DNA of 64,000 bases from Candidatus Curtissbacteria bacterium (lineage in GTDB: Bacteria > Patescibacteria > Microgenomatia > Curtissbacterales > GWA2-41-24). Numbering within the stretch: position 1 is the first letter of the stretch; each line of letters begins with the position of its first letter. The DNA lies in contig JAUSJC010000010.1 of NCBI GenBank assembly GCA_030647775.1, forward strand, positions 372,001-436,000, written 5' to 3'. The notes beneath the pieces are model-generated. The model saw only the letters and a program-made list of their open reading frames with translations. It had not been told where the DNA came from and made no database searches. Shown piece after piece: positions 52,384 to 59,950 of the stretch. A program made the position numbers and the translations under genes.

Positions 52384-54990
52384 ATGAACTGGTATCAAAA
52401 AACTGTCGAAGCTTCCCTCGAAGAACTTGAAGTAGACTTGTCAAAAGGCTTATCGCAAGCTCAAGTCCAGGATCGATTAAAAACAATTGGCCCCAACGTT
52501 CTCGCTTCTAAAAGAAAAGAAACGCTGCTTGGTATTTTTGCCAAACAGTTCAAAAGTCCCTTAATCTATATCCTCATTTTGGCCGCTATTTTAGTTATTT
52601 TTTTAGGCCAGGGAACTGATGCGGTTGTTATTATTGCTGTGCTTGTCATAAATGCCTTAATTGGAACGATCCAGGAAGGAAAAGCCAGAAACTCACTGGA
52701 AAAGCTAAAAAGCTTAACAAAGCACAGGGCGCTTGTGCGGCGTGATGGTCAGGAGACCTTAATTTCTGCCGATGAAGTAGTGCCGGGCGACATCATAATT
52801 CTCCACGAGGGCGATAGAGTGGTAGCCGATGCCCGCATAGTAGAATCCCAAAGTCTTACCGTCGACGAGTCGATTCTCACCGGTGAAGCCTATACTGTTT
52901 CCAAGACTCATGGCAATATTGCCAAAGACGGTCTGGTTGTCGGTGACCAAAAAAATATGGTCTTTTCCGGCACGAGCATTTCTTCAGGGTTTGCCCAGGC
53001 CGTGGTTGTTTCAACAGGGTTATCATCAGAGCTTGGTAAAATCTCAAAAGATATTCTGGAAACGTCAAATATCCCCTTACCGCTTGAGAAAAAAGTTACC
53101 AAGCTAAGCCACCTAATCGCTTTTTCCGTTGCCATAATTGCCTCGGTAATTTTCATAATTGGTGTTCTGCGGGGTATCCCGACACGCGAAATATTTACTG
53201 CCGTCGTTGGTCTTTCCGTTTCCATCGTTCCGGAGGGCCTCCCGGTGGCGGTTACGATTGTGCTCGCTAGGGGTGTTTGGCGTATGGTTAAGATAAAAGC
53301 AATTGTGAGGCAAATGGCAGCAGTCGAAGCTATGGGATCGGCCGATACACTCCTTGTTGATAAGACCGGAACCATCACGACAGGCAATATGCTCATCAAA
53401 CAAATTGTGCTTGACGGCAAGACGCTGACCGTAGGAGGAGACGGCTATACTCCCGAAGGAGAAATTAAGGGTGGTAAATCCACGCAAATGGACAAACTAA
53501 AAACTATTCTTGGCCTAACATACCTCTCTTTAAAGGCCGACGTTATTAAAGAAGACGGTCAGTGGAAACCAACCGGAGACCCAACCGAAGCCGCCATCGC
53601 CGTACTTTGCCAAAAAGCCGGCCTTTCTCGAGCAAAACTTTTGGAAGAATACGAAACCATCCAGGCAAAGCCTTTCGATGCCGAGAAAAGATATATTGAG
53701 GCAACTTTTGCCAAAGGCAAGCAAAAATGGGATGTATTTGTTGGGGCGCCCGATTTTCTAAGCAGGGATTTAAAAATAGACCACGGGTTAAACAGGGAGT
53801 ACGAAGCGCTTACGGCCGCCGGTATGCGGGTTGTGGGCATTGCGATTTACTCGCCGCCCAAAAAACTATTTGGATATACCCTATTGGCGATCGATGAAGA
53901 AATAAGGTCAGGCGTTGACCAGTCTGTTAAAGAAGCCAAAAAAGCAGGGTTCAAAATAGCCATGATGACCGGTGACTTTCCGGCAACCGCCAAATCAATA
54001 GCCGGGGAAGTTGGAATTTTTATCTCTGGTGATAAAGTTCTCACAGGGGAAGAGGTAGAAAAAATGTCCGAAGAGGAACTGGCCGGCCAAATTGGCAAAG
54101 TTTCTGTTTTTGCCAGAATTACACCCCAGCATAAGCTAAAAATCGTCAAAGCCTTCAAAACGAAAGGTCACATAGTAGCCATGACCGGTGACGGCGTTAA
54201 TGATGCTCCCGCCTTGCAGGCAGCCAATTTAGGTATAGGAATTGGATCCGGAACGCAGGTTGCCAAAGATGCTTCCGATATTATTTTAGTAGATAGTAAT
54301 TTTTCCACAATTACTGCGGCAATTGCGGAGGGCAGGGGGATCTATCAAACCCTGAAAAAAGTGATCCTTTACCTTTTCTCCACAGGGCTGGGTGAGGTAT
54401 TAGCAATAGCCTCCGCAATCGCCATCGGCCTGCCGTTGCCGGTAGTTGCTGTCCAAATTATCTGGCTTAACTTTGTAACGGATGGTTTCCTGGTAGTTGC
54501 CCTTGCCCAGGACCCCCCCCAAACTAGTCTCACACGGGATAGATCCCAAAACCTGATCGACAGGCAGATGGCGGGAAGAATTTTTCTGATGGGCGCCACA
54601 ATGCTTGCCGTAACCCTCCCGATATTTTATTTTTACCAAGCACACTCGTCACTAACCGCAGCACGCAGCATGGCGCTCGTGGTTCTATCGCTGACACAAT
54701 GGTTTAACGCCTTAAACGTTCGTTCAAAGGAAAGATCTATATTTAAATCGTCGATCACGAACAATTGGTTTTTAATCGGAGCTTTTGCCATTGTCATTGC
54801 TCTTGACTTATTTGCCGTTCAGACACCCCTGGGCAACAACTTGCTTCATACGACGCCTCTGACACTCGACGATTGGCTACTGGCACTGGGCGCAAGCTCC
54901 ATAATTATCATCGTGGAGGAAATTCGAAAGTTACTTGCAAGATCAAAAAATTCGGCCCGCCAGACACTCTCGGTTTACTCCGCTGTTTGA
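52384..54990 (+). CDS. P2A-type cation-transporting ATPase (Ca2+/Mn2+-like)
   Basis: An 868-residue P-type ATPase. Landmarks in order: an N-terminal cation-ATPase domain (WYQKTVEASLEELEVDLSKG), the LTGEAY dephosphorylation loop (about 164), IVPEGLPVAVT in helix M4 (about 281; PEGL is typical of the Ca2+/Mn2+ P2A and related groups), the phosphorylation site DKTGTIT (about 325), and the hinge motif TGDGVNDAPAL (about 600). Ten helices are expected, with IWLNFVTDG in M6 (N, D). It would pump a divalent cation across the membrane. It stands alone with its own promoter and probably marks the end of the glycan locus. Confidence 0.93.
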   Translation: MNWYQKTVEASLEELEVDLSKGLSQAQVQDRLKTIGPNVLASKRKETLLGIFAKQFKSPLIYILILAAILVIFLGQGTDAVVIIAVLVINALIGTIQEGKARNSLEKLKSLTKHRALVRRDGQETLISADEVVPGDIIILHEGDRVVADARIVESQSLTVDESILTGEAYTVSKTHGNIAKDGLVVGDQKNMVFSGTSISSGFAQAVVVSTGLSSELGKISKDILETSNIPLPLEKKVTKLSHLIAFSVAIIASVIFIIGVLRGIPTREIFTAVVGLSVSIVPEGLPVAVTIVLARGVWRMVKIKAIVRQMAAVEAMGSADTLLVDKTGTITTGNMLIKQIVLDGKTLTVGGDGYTPEGEIKGGKSTQMDKLKTILGLTYLSLKADVIKEDGQWKPTGDPTEAAIAVLCQKAGLSRAKLLEEYETIQAKPFDAEKRYIEATFAKGKQKWDVFVGAPDFLSRDLKIDHGLNREYEALTAAGMRVVGIAIYSPPKKLFGYTLLAIDEEIRSGVDQSVKEAKKAGFKIAMMTGDFPATAKSIAGEVGIFISGDKVLTGEEVEKMSEEELAGQIGKVSVFARITPQHKLKIVKAFKTKGHIVAMTGDGVNDAPALQAANLGIGIGSGTQVAKDASDIILVDSNFSTITAAIAEGRGIYQTLKKVILYLFSTGLGEVLAIASAIAIGLPLPVVAVQIIWLNFVTDGFLVVALAQDPPQTSLTRDRSQNLIDRQMAGRIFLMGATMLAVTLPIFYFYQAHSSLTAARSMALVVLSLTQWFNALNVRSKERSIFKSSITNNWFLIGAFAIVIALDLFAVQTPLGNNLLHTTPLTLDDWLLALGASSIIIIVEEIRKLLARSKNSARQTLSVYSAV

Positions 54991-55004
54991 TATATAATCT
55001 CCTC

Positions 55005-55075
55005 CTACTAGGTTTTTTGTTTGGGCTATGGAGATAAGACAAACTCAACTGTACTCTGACCAAATTTTGATGTCG
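55005..55075 (+). repeat. Direct repeat, copy A
   Basis: Shares a 30-nt exact stretch starting TTTGGGCTATGG (55020-55049) with 56044-56073, plus imperfect similarity on both sides (CTACTAG upstream; AAATTTTGATGTC downstream). Upstream, TATATAATC also matches CATATAATC near copy B. The copies lie 1,024 bp apart and bracket the VapBC module. Confidence 0.85.
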
Positions 55076-55188
55076 TCCAAGAGGCATTAAAAGTGTACCC
55101 TGGTTTGGATAATGACGAATTTCTTGAGTACAGGGCAGGACTCCTGGCGCATTTAGGCGCTGCGCAAATAAAAGCAGGGCGAAAATAA
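55012..55188 (+). pseudogene. Small disrupted reading frame with internal TGA
   Basis: In one frame the sequence encodes GYGDKTNSTVL, then TGA (55057-55059), then PNFDVVQEALKVYPGLDNDE and EYRAGLLAHLGAAQIKAG with a final TAA at 55186-55188. The composition after the TGA looks protein-coding. The copy B region (56045-56098) encodes GYGDKTNSTIHEPIFDV in the matching frame, with GAA where copy A has TGA, so copy A carries a nonsense change or both are fragments of a lost gene. I do not recognise the family. Confidence 0.45.
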
Positions 55189-55258
55189 TTATTTAAGAGC
55201 AACTCCAGGAAAAATCGGGTAGGAGTGCGAACACAACAATTTCTACCAATAATTAATA

Positions 55259-55675
55259 CTAAGATTGATACTCGCTTAAGTGTTTAACAAAGGGCAGATT
55301 TACTTTCTTAACAAATTTAGAGTCTGCTGTGAATAAGTCACAACTTTTTTCTTTCGCCAGAATAGCATACGTGGCATCATAGACAGAAACATGATAATCA
55401 CTTGCAAATTTTGCTATTTTTTTTAACTCTTCCATTGTCGGATGAATTATAAGTAATTTCAACTTATCAAGTTGTGCTAATGATCTAATTATTTTTGCTA
55501 GGGGAATGGCGGTTTTAGTAACAAAGGTATTGGCAACTTCGTAGAAAAGGAGATCGGGGACTAATATTTCCTCGGATTTTAGAATATGTCTTTGAATAAT
55601 TCCTTGTGCAGTATTGTGACCTTCCTCGTTTGGCAAGAAGAGTTTATTGATCACCGAGGCATCAATTATTACCAT
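55259..55675 (-). CDS. PIN-domain ribonuclease toxin (VapC-like)
   Basis: A 138-residue PIN domain: VIIDASVINKLF (first Asp, D5), LLFYEVANTF (Glu), YDATYAILAKE (Asp) and LFTADSKFVKK (last Asp). These four acidic residues bind the catalytic metal in VapC toxins, which cleave RNA such as tRNA or rRNA. It lies 3 nt downstream of the antitoxin gene on the same strand. The length fits VapC (130-140 residues). The RNA target cannot be predicted. Confidence 0.88.
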   Translation of the reverse strand: MVIIDASVINKLFLPNEEGHNTAQGIIQRHILKSEEILVPDLLFYEVANTFVTKTAIPLAKIIRSLAQLDKLKLLIIHPTMEELKKIAKFASDYHVSVYDATYAILAKEKSCDLFTADSKFVKKVNLPFVKHLSEYQS

Positions 55676-55678
55676 TTG

Positions 55679-55930
55679 CTAGCGATATCGAATTTCTCTT
55701 AGAGCTTTGACTGAATCGAAGTCTTTTGTGTATTTAGCATTTTCGCGAGCTAATTTATTCAACTCGGCCATAAATTTGGCAACTTCAGCCTTAGAGCTAG
55801 TTTTTTCTTTAGCGCCTATTTTTTCTCTAACTACAGCAGACAAACTTTGTCTTTTCTTGGCAGCTTCAGCCTTAAGCCTTAAATAATCTTCTTCGGGAAT
55901 CCGAATATTTGTAGTAACGTAATTGCTCAT
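55679..55930 (-). CDS. Ribbon-helix-helix-type antitoxin (VapB-like)
   Basis: About 83 residues from ATG 55930 (MSNYVTTNIRIPEEDYLRLK). An upstream ATG at 55978 would put the promoter inside the gene. The N-terminus TTNIRIPEEDYLRLKAEAAKK followed by SLSAVVREKI is the ribbon-helix-helix pattern that binds the operator; the rest (KAEVAKFMAELNKLARENAKYT) is a helical toxin-binding tail. It precedes the PIN toxin as usual for VapBC. It would neutralise VapC and repress its own promoter at 55939-55966. Confidence 0.82.
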   Translation of the reverse strand: MSNYVTTNIRIPEEDYLRLKAEAAKKRQSLSAVVREKIGAKEKTSSKAEVAKFMAELNKLARENAKYTKDFDSVKALREIRYR

Positions 55931-55938
55931 ATAATACA

Positions 55939-55988
55939 ATTGTATCATTGTATTAATAATTGTCAAGTTATCGAGCAACGCATATAAT
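55939..55988. promoter_or_regulatory. Overlapping divergent promoters and candidate VapB operator
   Basis: Minus: TTGACA (55966-55961), 16 nt, TACAAT within an extended TGATACAAT (55944-55939), 8 nt before ATG 55930. Plus: TTGTCA (55960-55965), 17 nt, TATAAT (55983-55988), 7 nt before ATG 55996. The two -35 boxes overlap almost completely, so one bound factor could block both. TACAATTGTA (55935-55944) is a perfect palindrome and a likely antitoxin site. Confidence 0.6.
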
Positions 55989-55995
55989 CCAAGTG

Positions 55996-56061
55996 ATGAA
56001 GATTGCGCTGATCCACGATGACTTCAATCTACTAGTATTTTACTTTGGGCTATGGAGATAA
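55996..56061 (+). pseudogene. N-terminal remnant of a GT4-like gene
   Basis: A perfect promoter drives ATG 55996, which encodes MKIALIHDDF, the typical N-terminus of GT4 glycosyltransferases of the MKIALIHDD/W-x-GGAERV kind. After ten codons the frame enters the direct repeat (from about 56029) and stops at TAA 56059-56061. It looks like the head of a deleted GT4 gene whose promoter is intact. Confidence 0.45.
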
Positions 56062-56098
56062 GACAAACTCAACCATACACGAACCAATTTTTGATGTC
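56029..56098 (+). repeat. Direct repeat, copy B
   Basis: CTACTAG (56029-56035) and the 30-nt exact stretch at 56044-56073 match copy A; similarity continues to TTTTTGATGTC. Copy B overlaps the 5' region of the DUF6602-like gene. Confidence 0.85.
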
Positions 56099-56137
56099 AA
56101 TAAACAAAACGAACCACAAATTGGTAGAATCCTAATC

Positions 56138-56971
56138 ATGGCTAACATCAATGCTCCAAAAGTTGAGTATTTTGAGAGCTTTGCTCAAGAAGTGCAAAGC
56201 AAGTTTCGTAGGATTAAAGAATTAACTGCAAATAAAGTTGCCTCGGGCGATTATCACGAAGAAGTGATAAGAACAATACTAAGGAATTTTTTAACTAAAC
56301 GATTTTCAGTTAAAACCGGATTCATTTTTAGGAATGATCAAGAGGTAAGTAATCAGATAGACATAATAGTAATTGATGAAAGCTCGCCCGCTGCCTACTT
56401 ATTTCAAGAAGGTGATTTTGCCATAGTGCTTCCGGAGGCTGTAATTGCAGTTATTGAGGTAAAAACATCACTAAAAGCAGGGGACTTTGACCAGGCAATC
56501 CGGAATGTTGCGTCAGTCAAAGCATTGTCTACAACAATAAAGGGCATAGTATTCGGTTACGACGGAACGAGCCCATTAAATAAAAATTTGCATAATTGGT
56601 TTACCAGAGAAGCTGCGGCAGAACTTAAAGGTAAAGAATCATTAGGCCCTGATGCAATTTTCTTTTTTGACGCAGGCTCTTTACTCATGAGGTTTGACGA
56701 AGAGGGTAGGCCGGCCGTTGGCGGTCTCTATTACAAGAGACTCTATAGGGACGAGTCGGGTGAAAGAGGGGCAAGTGATACTGGATGGCAACTCTCAATA
56801 ATACTAGCAATAATCCTAGGAGCTTGCGAAGGAGCGGATTTTAGAAAAACACATTATTTCTCTGATACCATTGCGGACAAGTTAATCCAAATGGAGGGAG
56901 CCTCGGCAAGCCTTGACAGGTTTTCTTTTGGAGATGGGTTATCGGCAAACAAACTACAAGACGAACTATAA
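56138..56971 (+). CDS. DUF6602-like protein (PD-(D/E)xK-type nuclease-like, defence-associated)
   Basis: About 277 residues from ATG 56138 (MANINAPKVEYF); the frame extends upstream to a TTG at 56045 within repeat B, which is less likely as a start. The sequence has HEEVIRTILRNFLTKRFSVKTGFIF, SNQIDIIVIDESS and AVIAVIEVKTSLK, where D-x-D then E-V-K match a PD-(D/E)xK core. This architecture is that of DUF6602 proteins found in defence islands. It is followed by Shedu after 200 bp on the same strand. Nuclease activity is inferred; no partner enzyme is known to me. Confidence 0.7.
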   Translation: MANINAPKVEYFESFAQEVQSKFRRIKELTANKVASGDYHEEVIRTILRNFLTKRFSVKTGFIFRNDQEVSNQIDIIVIDESSPAAYLFQEGDFAIVLPEAVIAVIEVKTSLKAGDFDQAIRNVASVKALSTTIKGIVFGYDGTSPLNKNLHNWFTREAAAELKGKESLGPDAIFFFDAGSLLMRFDEEGRPAVGGLYYKRLYRDESGERGASDTGWQLSIILAIILGACEGADFRKTHYFSDTIADKLIQMEGASASLDRFSFGDGLSANKLQDEL

Positions 56972-57000
56972 GATAGGTTAAAAAACCACTTGAAGCTAAA

Positions 57001-57012
57001 TTGATATATCAA
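57001..57012. promoter_or_regulatory. 12-bp palindrome upstream of Shedu
   Basis: TTGATATATCAA is a perfect palindrome in the 200-bp spacer between the DUF6602-like and Shedu genes. It could be an operator. The same spacer carries TTGAAGCTA twice (56990-56998 and 57044-57052). Confidence 0.3.
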
Positions 57013-57173
57013 CCAATTTTTACATCTCAAAATTTATAGCTAATTGAAGCTAAGAAAAACACGTCGTAGTACATTGATTCTGCGACGCATAAATACCACA
57101 GAGCCATTTATTTTTAGGGTTAGTAAGGATGATATACTATGCTCCCTTAGCAACTATGCTCAAGGGGCAAAAA

Positions 57174-58328
57174 ATGATCGGCCATCCTGTATTTATAAAA
57201 ATACCCAATGATAAGTTTGTTGTAAAAAAAGATTCTTTTGAGGATTTAGAAATTCACCCCACGCCAAGCGACGATAGTTTCTACTATTTTTACAACAAAA
57301 AAACTAGAAACCTAGTAAAGCAATTCACCCTGTCTGAGCAAGAGCAAGTCGAATATCAATGTCAAGTTATTCTAATTAAGAAGGGCGAAAAATTTACTCC
57401 CCGACTGGCATTCTCCATACGAAATAAAGCAGGTGAAATTCAAAAGGTACCCGCAACGGCTGACTCAAGAGACTTAAAAGCAAATGTGAATCTAGATAAG
57501 TGCCATGATCAATTCTGGCAGTTAATATCATTTCTTCAATCAATAAGAACTATCGAAATTCCTAAGGAAAATTTCTCATTAAAAACACAAGAAGAAAGCG
57601 AGATAATTAACGCTTTAAATGTTAGAGATCCAGCTAGCATTCTAAGCATCGTCAAGAAGTTATCTTTAACCGAAGGTGTAAACATAACCGAAGCAGATAT
57701 AAACCAACTTTTAAAGCGCAAGGAGAAACTAAAAACCTTTAAAGCTTCCATGGGTACAAAACAGTTAGAAGAAAAATGGTGGCAAGATTTTTTTGAAGAA
57801 AATAAATGGATCTTTGGATATGGATTAAATTATCAGATACTAAAACAGACTCAACCACAAGCCACTTACGGGGGCGTAAGTTTCGATGGCAAAGGAGCAA
57901 AGAAAGGAGACTATCTTACTCACACAGTTGGAAATCTTAAATTCACTGTGTTAGTAGAAATAAAAGCACCCGATACTCCCTTACTTCAAGGAACTTCAGA
58001 AGTTAGAAACGGAGCATGGAGCTTATCCAAGCATCTTGCGGACGCAGTTTCTCAAATATCTGCTGATATTGCTACTTGGGAAAATGAGGGGTCGCAACAA
58101 GAGGATAACAAGGACAGGCTAGAAAATAATAATATTTTTACTGTTAAACCTAAAGGGATAATTGTTATAGGTAACCTGGGTCAATTTAGTGATATTAGAA
58201 GTAAAAGAGGAACATTCCAGAGATTTAGGCAGTCAATTCACGGAATTGAAATACTTACATTCGACGAATTATTTGAAAGAGCTACATATATTGTTGATGA
58301 AAAAGAGGAAGAAAAGGGAAAAGCCTGA
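57174..58328 (+). CDS. sduA: Shedu-family antiphage defence nuclease (SduA, DUF4263)
   Basis: About 384 residues from ATG 57174, preceded at proper spacing by AAGGGG; an ATG at 57129 is possible but has its AAGG directly adjacent. The C-terminal half carries the DUF4263 core: EEKWWQDFFEENKWIFGYGL, TVLVEIKAPDTPLLQG (the E-x-K of the nuclease site; Asp probably in the preceding SFDGKGAKKGDYL segment), ISADIATWENEG, and GIIVIGNLGQFSD, RFRQSIHGIEILTFDELFERA. The N-terminal half is a variable sensor-like region. Shedu proteins form oligomeric nucleases that protect against phage; the trigger here is unknown. Confidence 0.9.
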   Translation: MIGHPVFIKIPNDKFVVKKDSFEDLEIHPTPSDDSFYYFYNKKTRNLVKQFTLSEQEQVEYQCQVILIKKGEKFTPRLAFSIRNKAGEIQKVPATADSRDLKANVNLDKCHDQFWQLISFLQSIRTIEIPKENFSLKTQEESEIINALNVRDPASILSIVKKLSLTEGVNITEADINQLLKRKEKLKTFKASMGTKQLEEKWWQDFFEENKWIFGYGLNYQILKQTQPQATYGGVSFDGKGAKKGDYLTHTVGNLKFTVLVEIKAPDTPLLQGTSEVRNGAWSLSKHLADAVSQISADIATWENEGSQQEDNKDRLENNNIFTVKPKGIIVIGNLGQFSDIRSKRGTFQRFRQSIHGIEILTFDELFERATYIVDEKEEEKGKA

Positions 58329-58474
58329 TTTTATTTAAAGATCTTGCAATTTTAACTCGCCCCGAGGTATTCTAAACTCACCTTTTGATGACCAAAGAAT
58401 GGCAAATCTATTCTTCGGGAGTAATTGTTAATTTGAATCTGAAAGAGATAGACGACTTAGGAATCCCCACGTTA

Positions 58475-59425
58475 TCAACTCTCCGGATGTTTATTGTCCA
58501 ATGTTAGAAAAATAGGAACGACTGGAATGTCTCGTGGTCTTTCAGGTATTGGGCTCTTATTTATTGGGTGTTCGTCCGCGAGTGGCCTCAAATCACCGGC
58601 AACCAACTTAACGTATTTCAAATGGGTTGCGAAGTTTGTATGCCCCGCATATTTCATAATCATTGTAGTATTCATACCGGCTCTTACGGCTTCGGTGATC
58701 CAATATCTCCGGAATGTGTGCGAAGTAAAAACGCCTTTAATGTTCAAGGCTTCGAGTCTTTTTTTAAGTTCATCGGTAAAAACGGCAGCGCCACAAATAG
58801 TTCCGGTACGACTTTGGAAAACCCAATCGTTAGGCTTCGCTTCACGTTCCTCGAACCATCCATGAAGATCACCGCGTAAAAGTTTAGGCAAGGGGAGTGT
58901 TCGGACGTAGGAGCCTTTACCAATAATCCGGATTTCATCATTGGTAAAATCTATATCCTTAATCTTCAAGTTCAAAGCCTCGAACCGCCTCAACGCCAGC
59001 CATGCGAGCAGTTTAAAGAAAAGGTCATACTTTCGCCGATCAATCCAGCTATGGTACTTACTAGTTGTTTCGGGGCAGTTTATGACTGACTGGACCTGTT
59101 CTGTCGTGGGGATGAAAGGGTTAAAAGGTTCTCCTTTAACGGATCGTAAGAAGTAGTACAGTTCGTATTTTATCTTACCTGTTTCGTATAAAAACCTAAG
59201 GAGCAGCTTCAGGGTGCAAATTGCCGAATTTACCGTGTTAGGCTTATGATTTTTTTGGTAATAGGTAACAAAGTTTTCCAGGTTCTCGCGGTTTATATGT
59301 TTACTCCGCAAATAAGCCCGGAAGTATTTAAGGTTTTGAGCATGCCTCTCGCTTGTTTTAGGTGATAAACCTCGTCGGCTGAGACTTTCAAGAAACTTGT
59401 CAATAGTATTTCTGTACAGCTTCAT
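58475..59425 (-). CDS. Tyrosine recombinase/phage-type integrase
   Basis: A 316-residue enzyme. A SAM-like N-terminal domain (about 1-90; SPKTSERHAQNLKYFRAYL, NTVNSAICTLKLLLRFLYE) precedes the catalytic domain. Catalytic residues: Arg about 146 (LALRRFEALNL), Lys about 170 (GKGSYVRTLPLP), His236-x2-Arg239 (SHTFRRYW), His262 (YAGHTN) and Tyr271 (HLKYVKL). All are intact. It cuts and rejoins DNA at short attachment sites. It overlaps the small gene upstream by 4 nt, so three genes form one operon. It is convergent with Shedu, 146 bp away. Confidence 0.92.
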   Translation of the reverse strand: MKLYRNTIDKFLESLSRRGLSPKTSERHAQNLKYFRAYLRSKHINRENLENFVTYYQKNHKPNTVNSAICTLKLLLRFLYETGKIKYELYYFLRSVKGEPFNPFIPTTEQVQSVINCPETTSKYHSWIDRRKYDLFFKLLAWLALRRFEALNLKIKDIDFTNDEIRIIGKGSYVRTLPLPKLLRGDLHGWFEEREAKPNDWVFQSRTGTICGAAVFTDELKKRLEALNIKGVFTSHTFRRYWITEAVRAGMNTTMIMKYAGHTNFATHLKYVKLVAGDLRPLADEHPINKSPIPERPRDIPVVPIFLTLDNKHPES

Positions 59426-59679
59426 ATTAAGTAAATATATTTAGAAATTGCTGGATCGCTAAAAGCATCTAAAGCAAAAAGCAAATCGTGACTATTCTCA
59501 TAAATACCTTCATTTTGAAAACCAGGACCATAACGCACCTTTAAATAAACGTTAAAATCTGCATTCTGCCATTTAATCGTGGCTAGGTGGTTTTTAAAAC
59601 GGCGGATAGAGGGGGATTGATACCTTTGTACTGTTCTCCCTGCAATCATTACTTTGTATGAGTAATTAGTTTTTGCCAT
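59422..59679 (-). CDS. Small unknown protein co-transcribed with the recombinase
   Basis: An 85-residue soluble protein of no family I recognise. It is basic in its first half (SYKVMIAGRTVQRYQSPSIRRFKNHL) and contains several aromatics (FNVYLKVRYGPGF). Its start shares a base with the stop of the 41-residue gene upstream (TAATG) and its stop overlaps the recombinase start by 4 nt. Such coupling suggests a role with the recombinase, for example as a directionality or accessory factor; that is a guess from position only. Confidence 0.55.
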   Translation of the reverse strand: MAKTNYSYKVMIAGRTVQRYQSPSIRRFKNHLATIKWQNADFNVYLKVRYGPGFQNEGIYENSHDLLFALDAFSDPAISKYIYLI

Positions 59680-59804
59680 TAAAAAAAGCGCTGGCCTTTT
59701 CGACCAAGCGTTCGGTTGTATCGGGGTTCGTAAGTCTTGCGGATTCTACTCTTTAGTTCCTTGTTAAGCCAAGATTCATTTACCTGTTCTATTTTATTTT
59801 CCAT
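59679..59804 (-). CDS. Very small basic protein, first gene of the recombinase operon
   Basis: A 41-residue protein starting MENKIEQVNESWLNKELKSR and ending KGQRFF. ATG 59804 is preceded by GGAGA about 9 nt upstream, one of the clearer Shine-Dalgarno sites here. The stop TAA overlaps the next ATG by one base. The C-terminal half has many Arg/Lys (RIRKTYEPRYNRTLGRKG), consistent with nucleic-acid binding. It has no family that I can name. The context argues it is real despite its size. Confidence 0.5.
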   Translation of the reverse strand: MENKIEQVNESWLNKELKSRIRKTYEPRYNRTLGRKGQRFF

Positions 59805-59950
59805 TTTTCTTAATCTCCGTCTGGATTTTTTGTTATCTGATGTCCATTTTGAGCTAATCGAAAAGGGATGAAAATAAAATAACCAGGGACAGTTGAAGCT
59901 AGATTTAGACTAAAATAGGGATATTAAGGGATGTTGAGAGATACAATCTT

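Noticed and set aside
55012..55188. In-frame TGA read as Gly or Trp (alternative genetic code)
   Set aside because: Many genes of the window end in TGA at ATGA/GTGA overlaps, and the matching copy has GAA; a nonsense change is simpler.
56045..56137. TTG-initiated extension of the DUF6602-like protein
   Set aside because: It runs through direct repeat B; the ATG at 56138 gives the usual family N-terminus. The extension is probably a remnant.
58388..58507. Small 39-codon plus-strand frame between Shedu and the recombinase
   Set aside because: No ribosome binding site, overlaps the recombinase 3' end antisense, no recognisable similarity.
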